Positions 45,450-59,085 are shown, counted from the stretch's first letter. The stretch is 64,000 bases of DNA from Entomortierella parvispora (GCA_963573315.1 OY752147.1:1736001-1800000); one strand, 5' to 3'. Notes: generated by a model from the letters alone, not told the origin. Made by a program: numbers and translations.

Positions 45450-46357
45450 TTCGAAAGCGAATGAGAGGAGAACGGGGGGAAAGTGAATGAGGCGGAGGGG
45501 AGAGAGAGAAAGAAAAGAGAGAGAGAGAGAGAGAAAAGAAAAAAGAGAAGAGTCCCAAAAGGCAGAAAAGACCGAAGGCGAGCGAGGTGCGGCACGACAC
45601 TGGAATAGTGCGAGACGACGGGCCAGAGTGCACTGTATACAACTAAAGCACCACAACAATAACAACAGCGAGGCCGAGGTCCTGCTGAGCTGAGCTGCCG
45701 CCCTGGGCCCCCCTCTGCCCCTCTGCGGTCTTGCAGGCCGAGGGAACCGTCGAGGGAGGAGCTCGCTCCCCCACGAAATCGAGCCCAATGGCAGAGTTGC
45801 ATTTGTGCTGACTGTTGCGATATGTCCGCCAAGGTGAAAAGTCGCAAAAGTGACCGAGCGGGAAAGAAGGTTTTTTCCTTCCTTTTCTCCTCTCCTTAGA
45901 AAAGCACAGGGCAAATGTTTGTCAGTAGATGTACCCCCTTCTGCAGATGCGATGCAGCATGAAAAAGAAAAAAAAATAATGCGGTACCAGCAAGCACATC
46001 TGTTGGTGCTCTCACAGAACGGACCCCTGCTGGACGGGAAGAGGCAAAACGTGCTGAACTTGGGAGACGGGCTTAAAAAAAAAATCAAGTGCGCGTCGAC
46101 ACATGCTGCGACGACATGTCTCCTACCCACATTCACACAACGAAATAGCGTGCTGTATCCCTTTCTCACAAGGCAGAGAGGTAAAAGATTTATGGACAAC
46201 AAACGGGACAGCAATGTGGGAAATAGCAAACGACGAACGAACAATAAGTGGCAACTCGTGAAACTGTGGCGGGGATATATCCAACAATCCAACATTATTC
46301 AGAAAAACGAATGCAGAGAAAAAAAGACGAACGAACGAACGAGCGAGCTCAGCTTGC
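45450..46357. promoter_or_regulatory. elongase upstream region
   Basis: On the - strand the first 180 bp before the elongase ATG are strongly CT-rich with a (CT)n run at about 45516-45534. The rest is AT-rich and contains the 3' end of the NAB-like gene. No gene is recognised. Confidence 0.5.
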
Positions 46358-48595
46358 TCATGATTTCGTAGCTGTAGGGTATTCACTTGATCGGAAAATA
46401 TCCTTGTGCTTTTTGGACCTTGACGATGACGCTTTCGGACTGGCATCATCCTGGACAACGGGGATATGAGGCTTCCATGTCAGTGGTTTTAGCGCAGCTA
46501 CTGCTTCTTGCTTCGCAACCCCATTCGGTAGAGTCGTTGTTCCATTCGTAGCTGTTACAGTTGCCGTTGAAGGTGTTGGCTTGGACGACGAACCACTTGG
46601 TGGAGAGACTTTGGACTGGCTGTTCTCGCCTTCTGGATCAACAGTGGTGTCCGTCCCTGCCCCTGCTTCCTCGTCTGCATCCGTGTTCTTTTCATCTTGG
46701 GACCGCTCCTCGCCCGTCCGGCCTTTCTTTCGCTTCTCATACCACTGATGTTTCCGCTCCTTGTTTTTGAGAGATCCCAGTTCCTTGGACAGTTCTGCCC
46801 TTTCAACCTCCACACGACCCAAGTTCACGCGCGCCTCCGCCGCCTCTGCCTCCCAAGTCTTTGGCCGTGCTGCCTTGTTCTCATTGGATTCGATCTGGAG
46901 CAACAAGTCTAGGATATAGTCGCGTTCCTTGTTCTTTCGGTTGTAGTGTTCGTTCAAGGACGCGATGCGCCTGATGCGAATCACGGCAGCGTTGGAAGCA
47001 TTAGCCTCCCTCTTCATGATCAATTGCTCTTTGCTGATCTTGGTCTCCTTCCTGGGCGTCATTTCTGGCAACTTGGATCGGGACCGACCACGTTTGTAAT
47101 CATAGTCTTCCTCCAAGAGTTTTGCCTTGGCTCTGTCCCAGAGCTTTCCTTTGTGTGACAGCAAGGAGGGATCTTCTAACGCGAGTGTCTGGGCTGCACA
47201 ATTGATGGCATGTTCATATTTTGTCAGTTGCCGGGAGGAGTGTTTTCCGTAGACCAATGCCTGGTGCAAGATCATTTCCCGTGTCGCATTGTCCAGATGT
47301 GTGCCTCCAACTGCTTTTGGCGTGCCACTCCACGAGGATGAAGAGTTGGAGTTGTATGAGCTCGGTTCTGGTAAAACTGGTGATGATGACGGATCTGCAA
47401 CGGCGACGGGAGGCGACTCTGTTGATCTTCTCCTCTTGATGCCGTGCTTTTGCTCATTCTGCTGCTGCCCAAATATAATCAAAAAATAAAACGGTCAGGA
47501 TCAGAAAGTGGCATCTGGGACACAAAACCAAAGGAGTCTAACAGAGATTACAAAATCAATCAAAAGACCTACGCTATTTGAGAGGGATCTTTGAACTGGC
47601 GGATGTTCCTGACTAAACAGCGGGGCAGGCTGAGGATGGTAGTAGCCAGAAGGCATGCGCGTGACTCCGCCAGCATGTTGGTAGATGGCTCCTCCTGACA
47701 AGACCTGTGATGGCGTCGGTAGGGTCGGTCCTCCTGTCTGGCCTCCTGATGGCCCGTTCCCCTGCGAAGAGGACCAGTGACTTCCTATCCTGGCTGACGG
47801 CTGACGGTGAAGGTTCGAGGGCTGACCATTCTGCAAGTGCGATTGGCTATATCGCCGGGTGGGTTGGGAGTTGGGCGCGTTCTGGGACGGATGGGAGTTT
47901 TGCGACTGCTGTGAAGGCGGTTGCGACGAGAGTTGTTGGGGCAGCTGGGGTTGCGATGGTTGCTGAAAGAACTGCGAGTGAGAGTAATGAAGCATACTGT
48001 GCGGCTCTGCGTGCATGAACGAACTTTGGGAATTGTCAAAATGCATAGATCCCATCCTTGACCGTTCACGAAGGTCGCGCACTCCCATCCGGAAAGTCGC
48101 AGCGTGGAAGGGCTTCATAGGGATGGCGTCCATGATACTCTTGAGTTCGTCGTCATCAAAGTCGAGAATCAGGGGCATCGCGTCGTCTGCCGCTCCTGCT
48201 TCGTTGAACGACTGGAGGTATTGGGACAGGTTACAATTGTTCAGGAAGGCAGGCAGTGTGGGTATCTCTGAGAAGGGCACAAAGCTGCTGTTGTGCCTCC
48301 GGAGGCCCTCTGGCACATGAAGCTGCCTTGGTTCCGAGTGGCCGTTCTGGTGATGGTGCCCAGCCGTACCAGCATCGTATGCTGCTGCTGGGGGTGCAGT
48401 CATGTAGGATCCACGACTAGGACGAGACTCGTATGGTGGCGTCGGCGTGGGAGAGCGCGTGGGCGGCTGCTGCTCGTCGTTCGAGTCGAACTCGGGGTCA
48501 GACGGGATAATGGGCGAGGTGATATCCTCGACAGGTTCTGAGAGGGCCTCTACAGAGCCGACGCCGTTGGCGAGGCTCCGATGGTGTGTGGACAT
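46358..48595 (-). CDS. SAM/NCD1-like protein with a second conserved helical block and coiled coil (NAB-like)
   Basis: Predicted 709 aa from two exons: 48595-47573 and 47464-46358. The N-terminus is Pro/Ser-rich. At about 107-175 a SAM-like helical domain (LPAFLNNCNLSQYLQSF to KPFHAATFRMGVRDL) resembles the NCD1 domain of NGFI-A-binding (NAB) corepressors, including the KP-H turn. A Gln/Ser/Pro linker follows. At about 400-455 a second conserved-looking block has ALVYGKHSSRQLTKYEHAIN, then a basic coiled coil (about 485-580) and a low-complexity tail with KRKK-type basic clusters. Probably nuclear. The acceptor at the second exon is a CAGCAGCAG run, so 3-nt acceptor shifts are possible. If the two exons were separate genes, the second would lack a good ATG start; I judge one gene. 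Confidence 0.65.
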
Positions 48596-49497
48596 TGTGC
48601 GCAGATGTCGGAAATGTTAGCCTGCAGGATGATCGAAGTTGACGATTGCAGAGGGAAAGAAAAGACTGGTTCCTGATGCACTGCTGTTCTTTATGCAACT
48701 GCAGATATGAAAAAACAAAGAGAGAGAGAATGAGAGAGAGCCAAGGCGAGAATGGAGGGAGAGTGAAGAGACAGACGAGAAGAGGGGATCGCTCTGGAGG
48801 TGACAGACAGGGCGGGCGGGCGGGAAGGTGGGCGAAGGAAAAAGAGAGGAGAGGGAAGGGAAAGCAAGGCAAGGCAAGGAAGGGAAAGGGGATGGATGGG
48901 CGCTCTCTCTTTTTTCTCTCTCACTCGCTCGCTCTCTGTGGGTGCGGGTGTGCGATTGAACGTGTGTTGTTGCCGCTCTCTCTCCGCTCCCTTCCCTTCC
49001 TTCCTTTTTGGTCCCATTGCGTCAAACGGGGTTGTCCCTGTCGGTTGGTGGCGGTGGCTTGCGTGTCTTTCCCTGCCTCTGTGTCAACGGCACCTGTCCG
49101 TTGACCTGTCCGTTGACCTGTCTGTTGTTTGTCTGTCAGCTTCTGCGTCTGTCTTGCGTCGTGAATCCAGATGTCTGTCAACCTCGGCGTACAGGGTTCT
49201 AAGATATTTTGCAATTCAGTTGCTGAGGCACCTGTCCCACCCTCTCGGAACCGTGGCTGCATATGGCTGGAGAAAATGGACCACTGTTTGCGGGTATTTG
49301 CAAGGATGGTTTCAATTGGGAACTCTTTCAATTGCTTGGGCCAAATCAACACTTCACACAAAACGCAGTCACGTGGCTGGCTGCTTGCGTTCGCGATCTC
49401 CTTCCTGGTCATCGAGGCCATGCCCTGTTCGTTTGTTTTCGCTACACCCTAGTCCCCTAGTCGCATCTATATCCTACGCAAGGACACTCTGCCCAAG
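48596..49497. promoter_or_regulatory. divergent promoter region between the NAB-like gene and NAA10
   Basis: These 902 bp are purine-rich close to the NAB-like gene (its - strand leader is CT-rich) and contain short GGCAAGG and TGACCTGTCCGT repeats (the latter around 49093-49124). No gene is recognised. Confidence 0.5.
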
Positions 49498-50676
49498 ATG
49501 AACATTCGCGAGGCCACTGTATGTCTTCATCCCCGGAGAGCGGCTCTTTGAAGACGAGACTCTCCGATTCGATTCAGGAACAAACGGACTTTTGATTCAG
49601 TTCTTCGGACTAACAGTTCAATGATCAACTTAGCTGGACGACATGATCCCGATGCAGAACTGCAATCTGCACAATCTGCCCGAGAACTACCAGATGAAAT
49701 ACTGTAAGAGTTGAAAACTTTATTAGCACCCTATCCAACCCCTCCCCCTCTCTTGCAACGGAGGAGTAGACCTAACTTCCATCCATTTGTTTTTTTGGAC
49801 CAAATAGACTTCTACCATGCACTGACCTGGCCTCAACTGTCATATGTCGCAGAGGATGAGAAGGGCAGGATCATCGGATATGTCCTCGCAAAACTGTAAG
49901 AACATAGATCCGGAAGCCAGTTGAGCGAGAATCGCGATGATAACTAGCTGGCGCTTTTATTTGGAACACTCACTTCAGGAGCTCTGAGGCGCGCTAGAGG
50001 GGAGAGAGAGGGAGGGCTATGGACCGTTGAAGCGATTGAATATTGACCGTACGAACTTCTATATGCCATCCCGTAATTAGTGAGGAGGATCCAGCAGCAG
50101 AACCTCATGGACATATCACTTCTTTGTCAGTAATGCGAACATACCGTCGTTTGGGAGTTGCCGAGAAGCTGATGACCCAGTCGCGTAAGTTTTTTTTTAT
50201 TTCAGGGCGAGAATGCCGATCAACAGGCATGGGAAAAATTAGGGCTGACTGCCTGATGAGACCCTTGATCGCATCCCTTGGTCTCGTCCCTTTTGTGGGA
50301 ACCGCAATCGCAGAAAAACGGGCACAGGAGTGGTCAACGAAAATCTACATTGAGAGCACATCAAATGGTCCACTGTTAATAGAGAACTCAACTCTTCGGA
50401 TGCAATTATCATTAGAAAACGCCATGCGTGATGTTTTCAACTGCAAATACGTGTCACTCCACGTCCGCAAGAGCAACCGTGCTGCTCTTCAGCTGTACAG
50501 AGATACCCTCAAGTTCAGGTAACATGCACTCTCTGGACTACATTGCTGCTGAATCGCAGCAGGACTGGAACCTGATCACCCACATTTCTGTTTTGAATAA
50601 TAGTGTCCAGGATATCGAGAAGAAGTACTATGCCGACGGTGAGGATGCCTATGCCTGCCGCAAGACACTCCAGTAA
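49498..50676 (+). CDS. NAA10: N-alpha-acetyltransferase catalytic subunit Naa10/Ard1
   Basis: Predicted 152 aa from six exons: 49498-49518, 49634-49703, 49808-49895, 50081-50184, 50416-50518, 50604-50676. It is the catalytic subunit of NatA, which with Naa15 acetylates nascent chains after Met removal (Ser, Ala, Thr and similar). The N-terminus MNIREAT, then [29 protein letters not shown] and the acetyl-CoA loop RRLGVA (residues 82-87, RxxGxA) are diagnostic, as is [14 protein letters not shown]. It ends at [16 protein letters not shown], so the flexible tail of animal and yeast forms is missing. The first exon codes for only seven residues. RPB7 begins 148 bp downstream on the same strand. 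Confidence 0.95.
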
Positions 50677-50824
50677 ATCGCAGGAAGCGCGAAATAAAAA
50701 ACTGTGACGTGATCATTTTTTTATCTATAAAAGAGCCGCGAGTTGTGCTCTTTTTGCATCTTTGCACAGCTGTTCATCACCTTCCGCCGTATAGCATCAG
50801 GGACATCATCACCAGACAGCCGCC

Positions 50825-52010
50825 ATGTTCTTCCTGGTACGACATCCGGCAACATACGCTGTTGTATTTTTGAGCATTTGGTGAATGCATCTATGGTCAT
50901 CGTCAACAGAGCTACTGTTTTTACCATGGCACTGATTTTCTCCATTGAAACTTTTTTCTTTTCTTCTTGATGACCCCTCGTTCATCCTGGCGTTCGACCT
51001 TGCTTGCCTAACGGACCCGCCTTTTTTTTTTACTCGGACTCGGCCGATTCTTGGACACTTTGCCTTTACGACTCTCCTACATCAAACCACCAAACATGAT
51101 CTTATCTGACCCAAACAAAACCAAAAACAGCGCAACTTGTCACACACAATCAACCTTCACCCGTCCTACTATGGACCTCACATGAAAGAGTTCCTGTTGA
51201 GGAATCTGCATGGAGATGTGGAGGGCACCTGTTCAGGAAAAGTCGGGTTCATTATCTGTGTGTTGACAGTAACAAACATCAGTCCAGGAAAGGTCCTGCC
51301 TGGTTCTGGTTTGGCCGAGTTTGTTGTCCAATACCAGGCCATTGTCTTCAAGCCCTACAAGGGGGAGGTTGTGGATGCAATCGTGACCAGTGTGAACCAG
51401 GTAAATGAAGGAGGTGTACTGGAATATGGAGGATCCACAAAGGCGATATACGTTGACGATCCGGAATGAAGACCAGTGGACATCATGGGCAAGGACGCGC
51501 AGGTTGGCTAATTCTTTCCTCCTTTATTCAAACACATTAGATCGGATTCTTTGCTGATGTTGGACCTCTCCAAGTGTTTGTTGCTCAAAAGGTAAAGTTA
51601 CGACCTGGGCAGTACCCGATCAGTTTGATCGAAGATCACGGATCGAGCGACTACCCTTTGTTTTATTGTCATTGCCCCGATTAACAGTCTTTACCCTTGT
51701 TTCATTTCTAGTTGATGCCAAACGAATTCAAGTTTGACTCGAACGGACCTTGTTACAGAGGAGAGGATCAGACCATTGAAAAGAATGGTCAAGTACGACT
51801 CAAGATTGTTGGTTTGAAGCACCAAGCAACACAGATTGTAAGTTGCTGTAAAAAGGCCCCTGTCATGCGTCCTCGAGAATTTTTCTATAATGGGCCAGTG
51901 TCTTACTAAAAAAATGAAACTATATGCATGTACGTGTGCATTGGCCTTTTCTTTTCCAATAGAATGCTGTGGGAACGATAAAGGAAGATTACCTGGGCCA
52001 AATCCAATAA
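50825..52010 (+). CDS. RPB7: RNA polymerase II subunit Rpb7
   Basis: Predicted 168 aa from five exons: 50825-50836, 51131-51400, 51541-51591, 51712-51837, 51963-52010. With Rpb4 it forms the stalk of Pol II that binds nascent RNA and helps initiation. The first exon encodes only MFFL and is followed by a 294-nt intron; joining gives MFFLRNLSHTINLHP, the expected start of Rpb7. Further family text is LHPSYYGP, DVEGTCSGKVGFI, YQAIVFKPYKGEVVDA (end of the RNP-like domain) and, in the OB fold, GFFADVGPLQVFV, RLKIVG and the final VGTIKEDYLGQ. Length matches the family (yeast 171 aa). Confidence 0.95.
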
Positions 52011-52155
52011 GCAGGGAGAAACATAGAAATACACATCATCAAGGACGAAAGCTGCAGTTGTACTTTTTTTTTTATCATGTCCTCTTCACAGTTTTCCACA
52101 GTTACCCCAAATGTGCACTCTATCATTATATTTTCAAGTAAAGCGTGTTTTTTTA

Positions 52156-54379
52156 TCAATCGACGTATATCATCAACTTGCCGCCACTACGGTCAATGGC
52201 TACACGGACATCGCCATCATTCTGGAGGGGGGCAAAATCTCCACGGTCGTCGCGATAACTCAACTCCTTTTGATCCGTGTTGAGACGCTCAAAGACTTTT
52301 TGCTGAAGAGACCTGAAAGCAATCGAGACTGGTATCCTCATGGCCATGATGTCATCCTGATAGCTAATCTTGACCTTGATCATCTCTTCATTGCTGCCGG
52401 GAAGATTAATGGGAGACGATTGGAATGCAGACTGAGATCGTAGGCTGGGGGAGGCTCCTCCGGTTCCGATATCCTCTCCATAGTTTCGCAAGCCAGAAGA
52501 GGGAGATGGCTGCTGCAAAGACTTTGAGGCGTACATGGCTCTCGATCCCGCTGCAGAATGGGAAGGTCTCCGATCCGAAATCGGTGAAGAATGGAACATG
52601 GGACTGGAAGGTGTCGAACGACCCATCATGGCTGATCCTGGCATGTTTCCGTTGTTACTGCTATGACCGTTGCTGTGGCCGTTGCTATTGGACCCAGCTC
52701 CCGTCTCAGTATCACCATCTCTTATAGCAAAGAGTTGATCAACAAGAGGATGATGGAGAATCCTCCTTGGAAGTCTGCAAAGATCCTGAACATATTCGTT
52801 CAAATCCACCTTACGAGACGCCGAGACAGAATCGTTGACCACCTGCAGTGGCATGGGCATGAAGGGCAAGATCCGAGGTTGATCCCCCACCCTGCCAGAT
52901 TCCACGGGGAACTCTTCCAGGAGCGCAATGTGAAAGTTGTAAAAGTCTTCGTACAAGCGGAGTAAATTCCTGTTGGCTCCATTGGACATTTCCGCCTTGA
53001 CAGAGAACCAGTACTGATCGTCCTCGTGGTGGAAGGAATCGACAGTGGCATATACCAATTGAGCAACAGATTCCTCTGCGAGATCTCCATGGTCGTATCC
53101 GTTATGTCGACTTGAAACAGGCGTAGAGCTGCCTCTGGAAATGTCATCGCGTCCATTCTATTGTTGGATTGGCGTTTACAAAAAAAATATGAATTGAGTC
53201 AGTGTTCCGTTGAAAATGGGCTGCAGTGCGATTACTGGTTTTTGTCAAACAAAAAAAGTCTCGACTGCCCCTTACCATACGACGGCCAACATCTTCTTGG
53301 GAGGGTAGTCGGCGCAGAGGCTCGCGCTGCTGTTGAGATTTCATGTCCCTGGACATTTTGTTCTTGAGCTGCTGGATGGTGGGACCTGAGCTTTGGCTCG
53401 AGAACTGTTGTGGGTGAATCGGAAGTTGAGGCGAAGGCATGCCCATAGACTGGTGAGGATGATATTGCTGTTGAGGCTGTAGTTGTTGTTGTTGTTGTTG
53501 TTGTTGTTGCTGTTGCTGTTGCTGTTGCTGTTGTTGCTGCTGTTGCTGTTGCTGCTGTTGCTGTAGAAGTTGTTGTTGCTGCTGCTGAAGGGCGTCGTTA
53601 GAGTCAATCCGTCCAAGAGGGATACTGTTGGCCTTGTACTCCATCGTTTGCTTCTTCCATTCCTCGACGCGAGGAATCGCTGTTCCTGTTTGACGAAGAA
53701 ACTCCTGGACGTTGATGGCCTTTCCTGTGACCATGTCTCTGATCTCCACAAAGCTGACTGGAATCAAGCCTGGGCCACCAAGGCGACCAATCGGCTTGGC
53801 GACATACCATTCCTCGTTCGACTGAGCAATGACCAAGATGGCATCGCCCACCTTGGCATCCAGTTCGTCTGGACGCTCAGCCCCAAAGTCGTATAGGACA
53901 ATGCCGTACAGAGGCTGGCACTTTGGCAGGGGTTTTTGCGCAGGGACGGGCGAGGCAGCAGCAGCCACGATAGGGATATGTTGCGAGTGTTGTGGATGCT
54001 GCTGTTGCTGGTACTGCTGCTGTTGCTGATAAAATTGCTGCTGACCCTGATTGTGATCATTCTCATTGTCATCGAGACTCTGGTTGCTGTTCCGATGGTT
54101 CTTCTCCAGGATCTGAAAGTAGGTCACTGGAACGTAACCTCGGGCACCAGTGACAGGATTGCATGCCTCGTACCAGTCCTCGTCATCCTCGTTACCAACG
54201 ACATGGAAAAAGTCGCCTTTGGTGAAGGAGAGCTCCTCGGTTTGCTGTGAATTGTAGTCGTAGAGAGCCTTGATGACCTTGCGGGGAGGGGCAAGGGTAG
54301 CAGGGGCGACTCGATTGGGGTTAGGGGAGAGTCCGCCGGAGCTGTTCTTGGTTTGGAGCGATCGTCGAAGATTCTGCAT
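52156..54379 (-). CDS. BEM1: Bem1-like polarity scaffold (SH3-SH3-PX-PB1)
   Basis: Predicted 701 aa from two exons: 54379-53276 and 53157-52156. Domains in order: SH3 (about 35-93, KALYDYNSQQTEELSF and WYEACN), SH3 (about 158-217, YGIVLYDFGAERPDELDAKVGD), a long polyglutamine stretch (about 265-305), a PX domain (about 395-520, with YWFSVKAEM and RLYEDFYNFH) and a C-terminal PB1 (about 627-701, IKVKISYQDDIMAMRIP and GDFAPLQNDGDV). In yeast Bem1 this set links Cdc42, its GEF Cdc24 (by PB1) and PAK kinase at sites of polar growth, so a role in hyphal tip growth is expected. It is convergent with RPB7, 145 bp between stops. The long polyQ is unusual for Bem1. Confidence 0.93.
53481..53587. repeat. 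CAG/CAA tract in BEM1 encoding polyglutamine
   Basis: Mixed TTG/CTG units on the + strand (CAA/CAG on the coding strand) give about 35 nearly uninterrupted Gln residues between SH3-2 and the PX domain. Confidence 0.9.
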
Positions 54380-56047
54380 CTGTGTTGGGTGCTCTAGGAG
54401 ATTGGGTGCAGGGGATGGAGAGGAGCGAGAGAAGAGAGGAGGGGAGAAGAGGAGAGGAGAGGAGAGGAGAGAGGGGAAGAAAGAGGAGGAGATGGGCGGG
54501 CGGGATGAGGGAGAGGAGCAGATGACGATGGAACGAAACGATGGAAGGGGAGGGGGGGAGCGAGCAAAGGGACAAGAAAAGAGAAGCGCACACAGAAACA
54601 CAAATTGAGAGAGAGTGTGCGAGTGTGCGAGTGACAGAGCGAGAGAGTAAGCAGTGTGCAGTGTGCAGTTGTGTGAAGTGTGAAAGCGTGCAAGTGTGCA
54701 ATTGTTTACATTAATGGCCGGCTCTCACTCTTCCTGGAGCTCCCTCTTTTCGTCTCTTGTCTTTTCTCGACTTGAAGGAAACAGGGGGGTTTACCAGCAT
54801 TCGTTCGCTTATTCATCTCACAAACACCTGTCAGGCACGCCGTCCAGACTCTATTTCTTTCAGCTCCTCGTGGATCGTCATTCCTCCCTGGTCCAATAGG
54901 ATGGGGCGCCATCCCAAAAGACCCAACCAATGTTGCCAACTGCGAGCCGTCTTGCTCATGGGAACCTGACGCGGAGAATGGAGATCTACACACTGACACA
55001 CTGACACCTGAAAGAGCCGTTGACGTTTGGACGAGCAGCAGGTGCACAATCGGCTCATTTTGGCGCCATTTGCTTTGATGATACCGTATGTATCTCTTTG
55101 CTCCACACTCCTGCAGACAACCCTCATGCCCACCCTATTGGACCGCCTTTCCCTCTCTGCCCTTATTCTATCCCCACACCATCCCCATCCGCCCTTCTGG
55201 TGTTGGGAAGGGGGGCTGAACGGAAACACATATTCAGCCGCTGTGCGTCCTGTAGCAGGCCGCTCTTTGGGGTGCACTACAACAAGCGTGGACATCACTA
55301 CCCTCTCCCTCGTGTTTGCTCAGCAACTGACTGGGCTCATCCCCCTTTCTCCTTCATCACTTTCTTCAGCTGGACACAGAGTTGCACCCACCCCACGCAT
55401 GTCCTGAACAAGCCATTGATCCATTGACGTATCTTAATTTTCTATCCTTCGCCAGAGATCCCAACCCGTCGCCAGACCACACATGGTTTGGTGCAATAAG
55501 CAAATGGCAACAAATGAGGCACTGCTGCCAGGTGGGAACTTTTGGCGTAATGTGTGGGCTGTGCAAGTGCAGAGCAATCGACTCTGGCATTGCCTTTTTG
55601 CTCTTCAACGCGTACAGGAAGGTGTGTTTTTTTTGCTAGGTTAGGAAGCAGAGCATGTCGCTTTTCTACTGCATTCAAGTAGTACGTGTCCAACTGCTTG
55701 CGCCTTCGATAATGACAGAGAGTAAGAGAGAGTCAGTCGACCAGAAAGAGCAGCTGCAAAAAGAAAGAAGGAGAGAGCGAGAGAGAGGAATGATCGATGG
55801 CGCGGCAGGGCAGGGCAGGGCAAGGCAGGGTAAGGTAGGGTACGATCGCTTGGCGTCGTCTTGTCTGCGGGCTGCATGAAGTACAGTAAAAGTGCATCCA
55901 GCCCCCCGTCCAGATCTCAATCATTAAAAAGAGTGGCGTTCGTCGCCCCTCTGCCTGACAAATTCCCTCTCCTTCCGCTTTTGTACTTTCGCGCGCTATT
56001 CTCCCTCCCTCCCTTCTCATCCCCCGCCGCTCCAATCTCACAGCGCA
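54380..56047. promoter_or_regulatory. divergent region between BEM1 and the cytidine deaminase gene
   Basis: These 1668 bp are purine-rich next to BEM1 (CT-rich on its own strand), then mixed. A GGCAGGGCA repeat lies at about 55803-55840. No recognisable gene is seen; open frames of 100-155 codons have no domain features. Confidence 0.5.
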
Positions 56048-57418
<1,371 letters not shown>

Positions 57419-59085
57419 TCCCCCCATTTTCATGTTTTTTTTCTCTCAATACAGAGTGTCAGTGTGAAACATTGTCCGGGTTCGTTTTCTATTTGGGCAG
57501 AGGTGGACGGGTGAACCTCAAAGAACTTTATTGGCTCCACCACCCCCGGATACGTCTTTTAGATGCCGCCGGAGGGTCGAGACGCCCGTTGTACGTTCTG
57601 GTGTACGTTCTATCAGGGCCGATCTCCAACGGTCGCCTGGGTGGAATCGGATGCGATTGGGCCACACTGCTTGCAGATATCGTCACCCATCTGTCTCGTG
57701 CGCAACACATAGAACAAACTGGGGTGGGGAGGGGGAGGCAAAGGAAGACACATAAAACAACAAAAGAAACAACGGCGTACATGCATTGAGAGGCTGGGAC
57801 AAACAAAGAATCTTCCCGCTCCATGTGCAGCAACAACTGGGAAGAAGGAGAAAAAAAAGCTAAGAATGCCCATGCTTTGGCCACTTGGCCTTTGCCCATT
57901 ACGTATTTTTTCCCCACGAGCGCAAAAGAAGAAGGGATGAGAAGATTGAAGAGAAAGGGTGGTCAACATGATGAATGTCTTCAGCGGATGAAGGAAGAGG
58001 TTTTCCTCAGTTCTGCATTGGAAGAGAATCAACGCGTCGGGTCGCGCTCTTGCTGAGGGGAGAGGCCGTATGGAGCTATGCGTTTCTTTCAGTCCTGGAC
58101 GCCCCCCCTTTTTCACAAGAGATAGGGAGGAGTCATGTTCTATGACGGGAAAGATCATGGGACTGGAGGATGATGAGTCCTCCTTCCTTGCCTCCCCTTC
58201 TCCTTCCATCCCTTGAACCAAAGATCACAGGTCGCGAGGCCGGGAAAACGTGGCCACGCTCTTTTTGGATGCTGAAAAAGACGAGATCAAGTGCGGAAGA
58301 AAAAAGGTGCAGACAAACATGGTCGAGCGAGAGAGCACGATTGCCATGTGGCAAGGGTCGGGAAGAAACTAAAAAAAAAAAAAAAAAAAAAAAAAAAAGA
58401 AAGGGAAGGATGGTGAGAAACAAAGTGAAAGATCAAGGGATCTTCAGTCGGTTGTTGCCTCTCAATGCCTGTTAGGGCTCCGGCCTAGAAGATGTCGAAA
58501 CCAGCAGAGAGCAGCAGAGCGGGAGGACCTCTCAGGATTTCTTGACGATGGCTGACACAAGCAGAGCATGGCGTCAGACCAGGCGTGAGCACTCCGGGTG
58601 GGTCCAAAGGTGGCGACCAGGTGGGTGTGCAATCGAGGGAGAGGATTGTGCTGCTCGCAAACATTGTTCGTCCCGACTCGCACTGTCTGGAAAAGAACAA
58701 GGTTGAACAAAACATCGACCGCGTTGGACGGGGATGCGGAAGGGGGGGGACATGGCCACCAAGGGAGATCGACCCCCCCTTCATCCATCCGTGCGTCCAT
58801 GGCGTCGGCCACCTTTGTTATCTTTTTGTTCCTCTCCTTCCTTCTGCTTCTTTGTTACCCCCTCCCCACCCACGCCCTTCGCCCACCCATACTTGCCTTA
58901 CTTCCCTGCTTCTTTGCTTCCCTCCTTCCCTCCTTCTCAGCTTCTTTCTCTCCAGTCCGTGAACCCCACCTCCCGCAATCGCCCACCTTCTCATTTACAA
59001 TCTAAACTTTTGATCTCTCCTTCTCTCTCTCTTGGTGCAATCTCGGACTTTGGCCGCAGCGAGCACGCTTGGCCACCATTCAACG
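57419..59085. promoter_or_regulatory. intergenic region upstream of the RasGEF gene
   Basis: The genes are in tandem with 1667 bp between them. The region contains a 28-A tract (58371-58398) and becomes CT-rich from about 58800 to the RasGEF start codon. No gene is recognised. Confidence 0.5.
58371..58398 (+). repeat. poly-A tract, 28 nt
   Basis: The longest homopolymer in the window, upstream of the RasGEF gene. Confidence 0.95.

Noticed and set aside
45450-46295. Extended N-terminus of the elongase (open frame upstream of 45449)
   Set aside because: The extra residues are Leu/Ser/Phe-rich translation of CT leader, and the ELO family starts at MESLAQ-type sequence.
49498-52010. NAA10 and RPB7 as one dicistronic unit
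   Set aside because: The spacing is small (148 bp) but there is room for a promoter, and no evidence of shared transcription can be seen in sequence.
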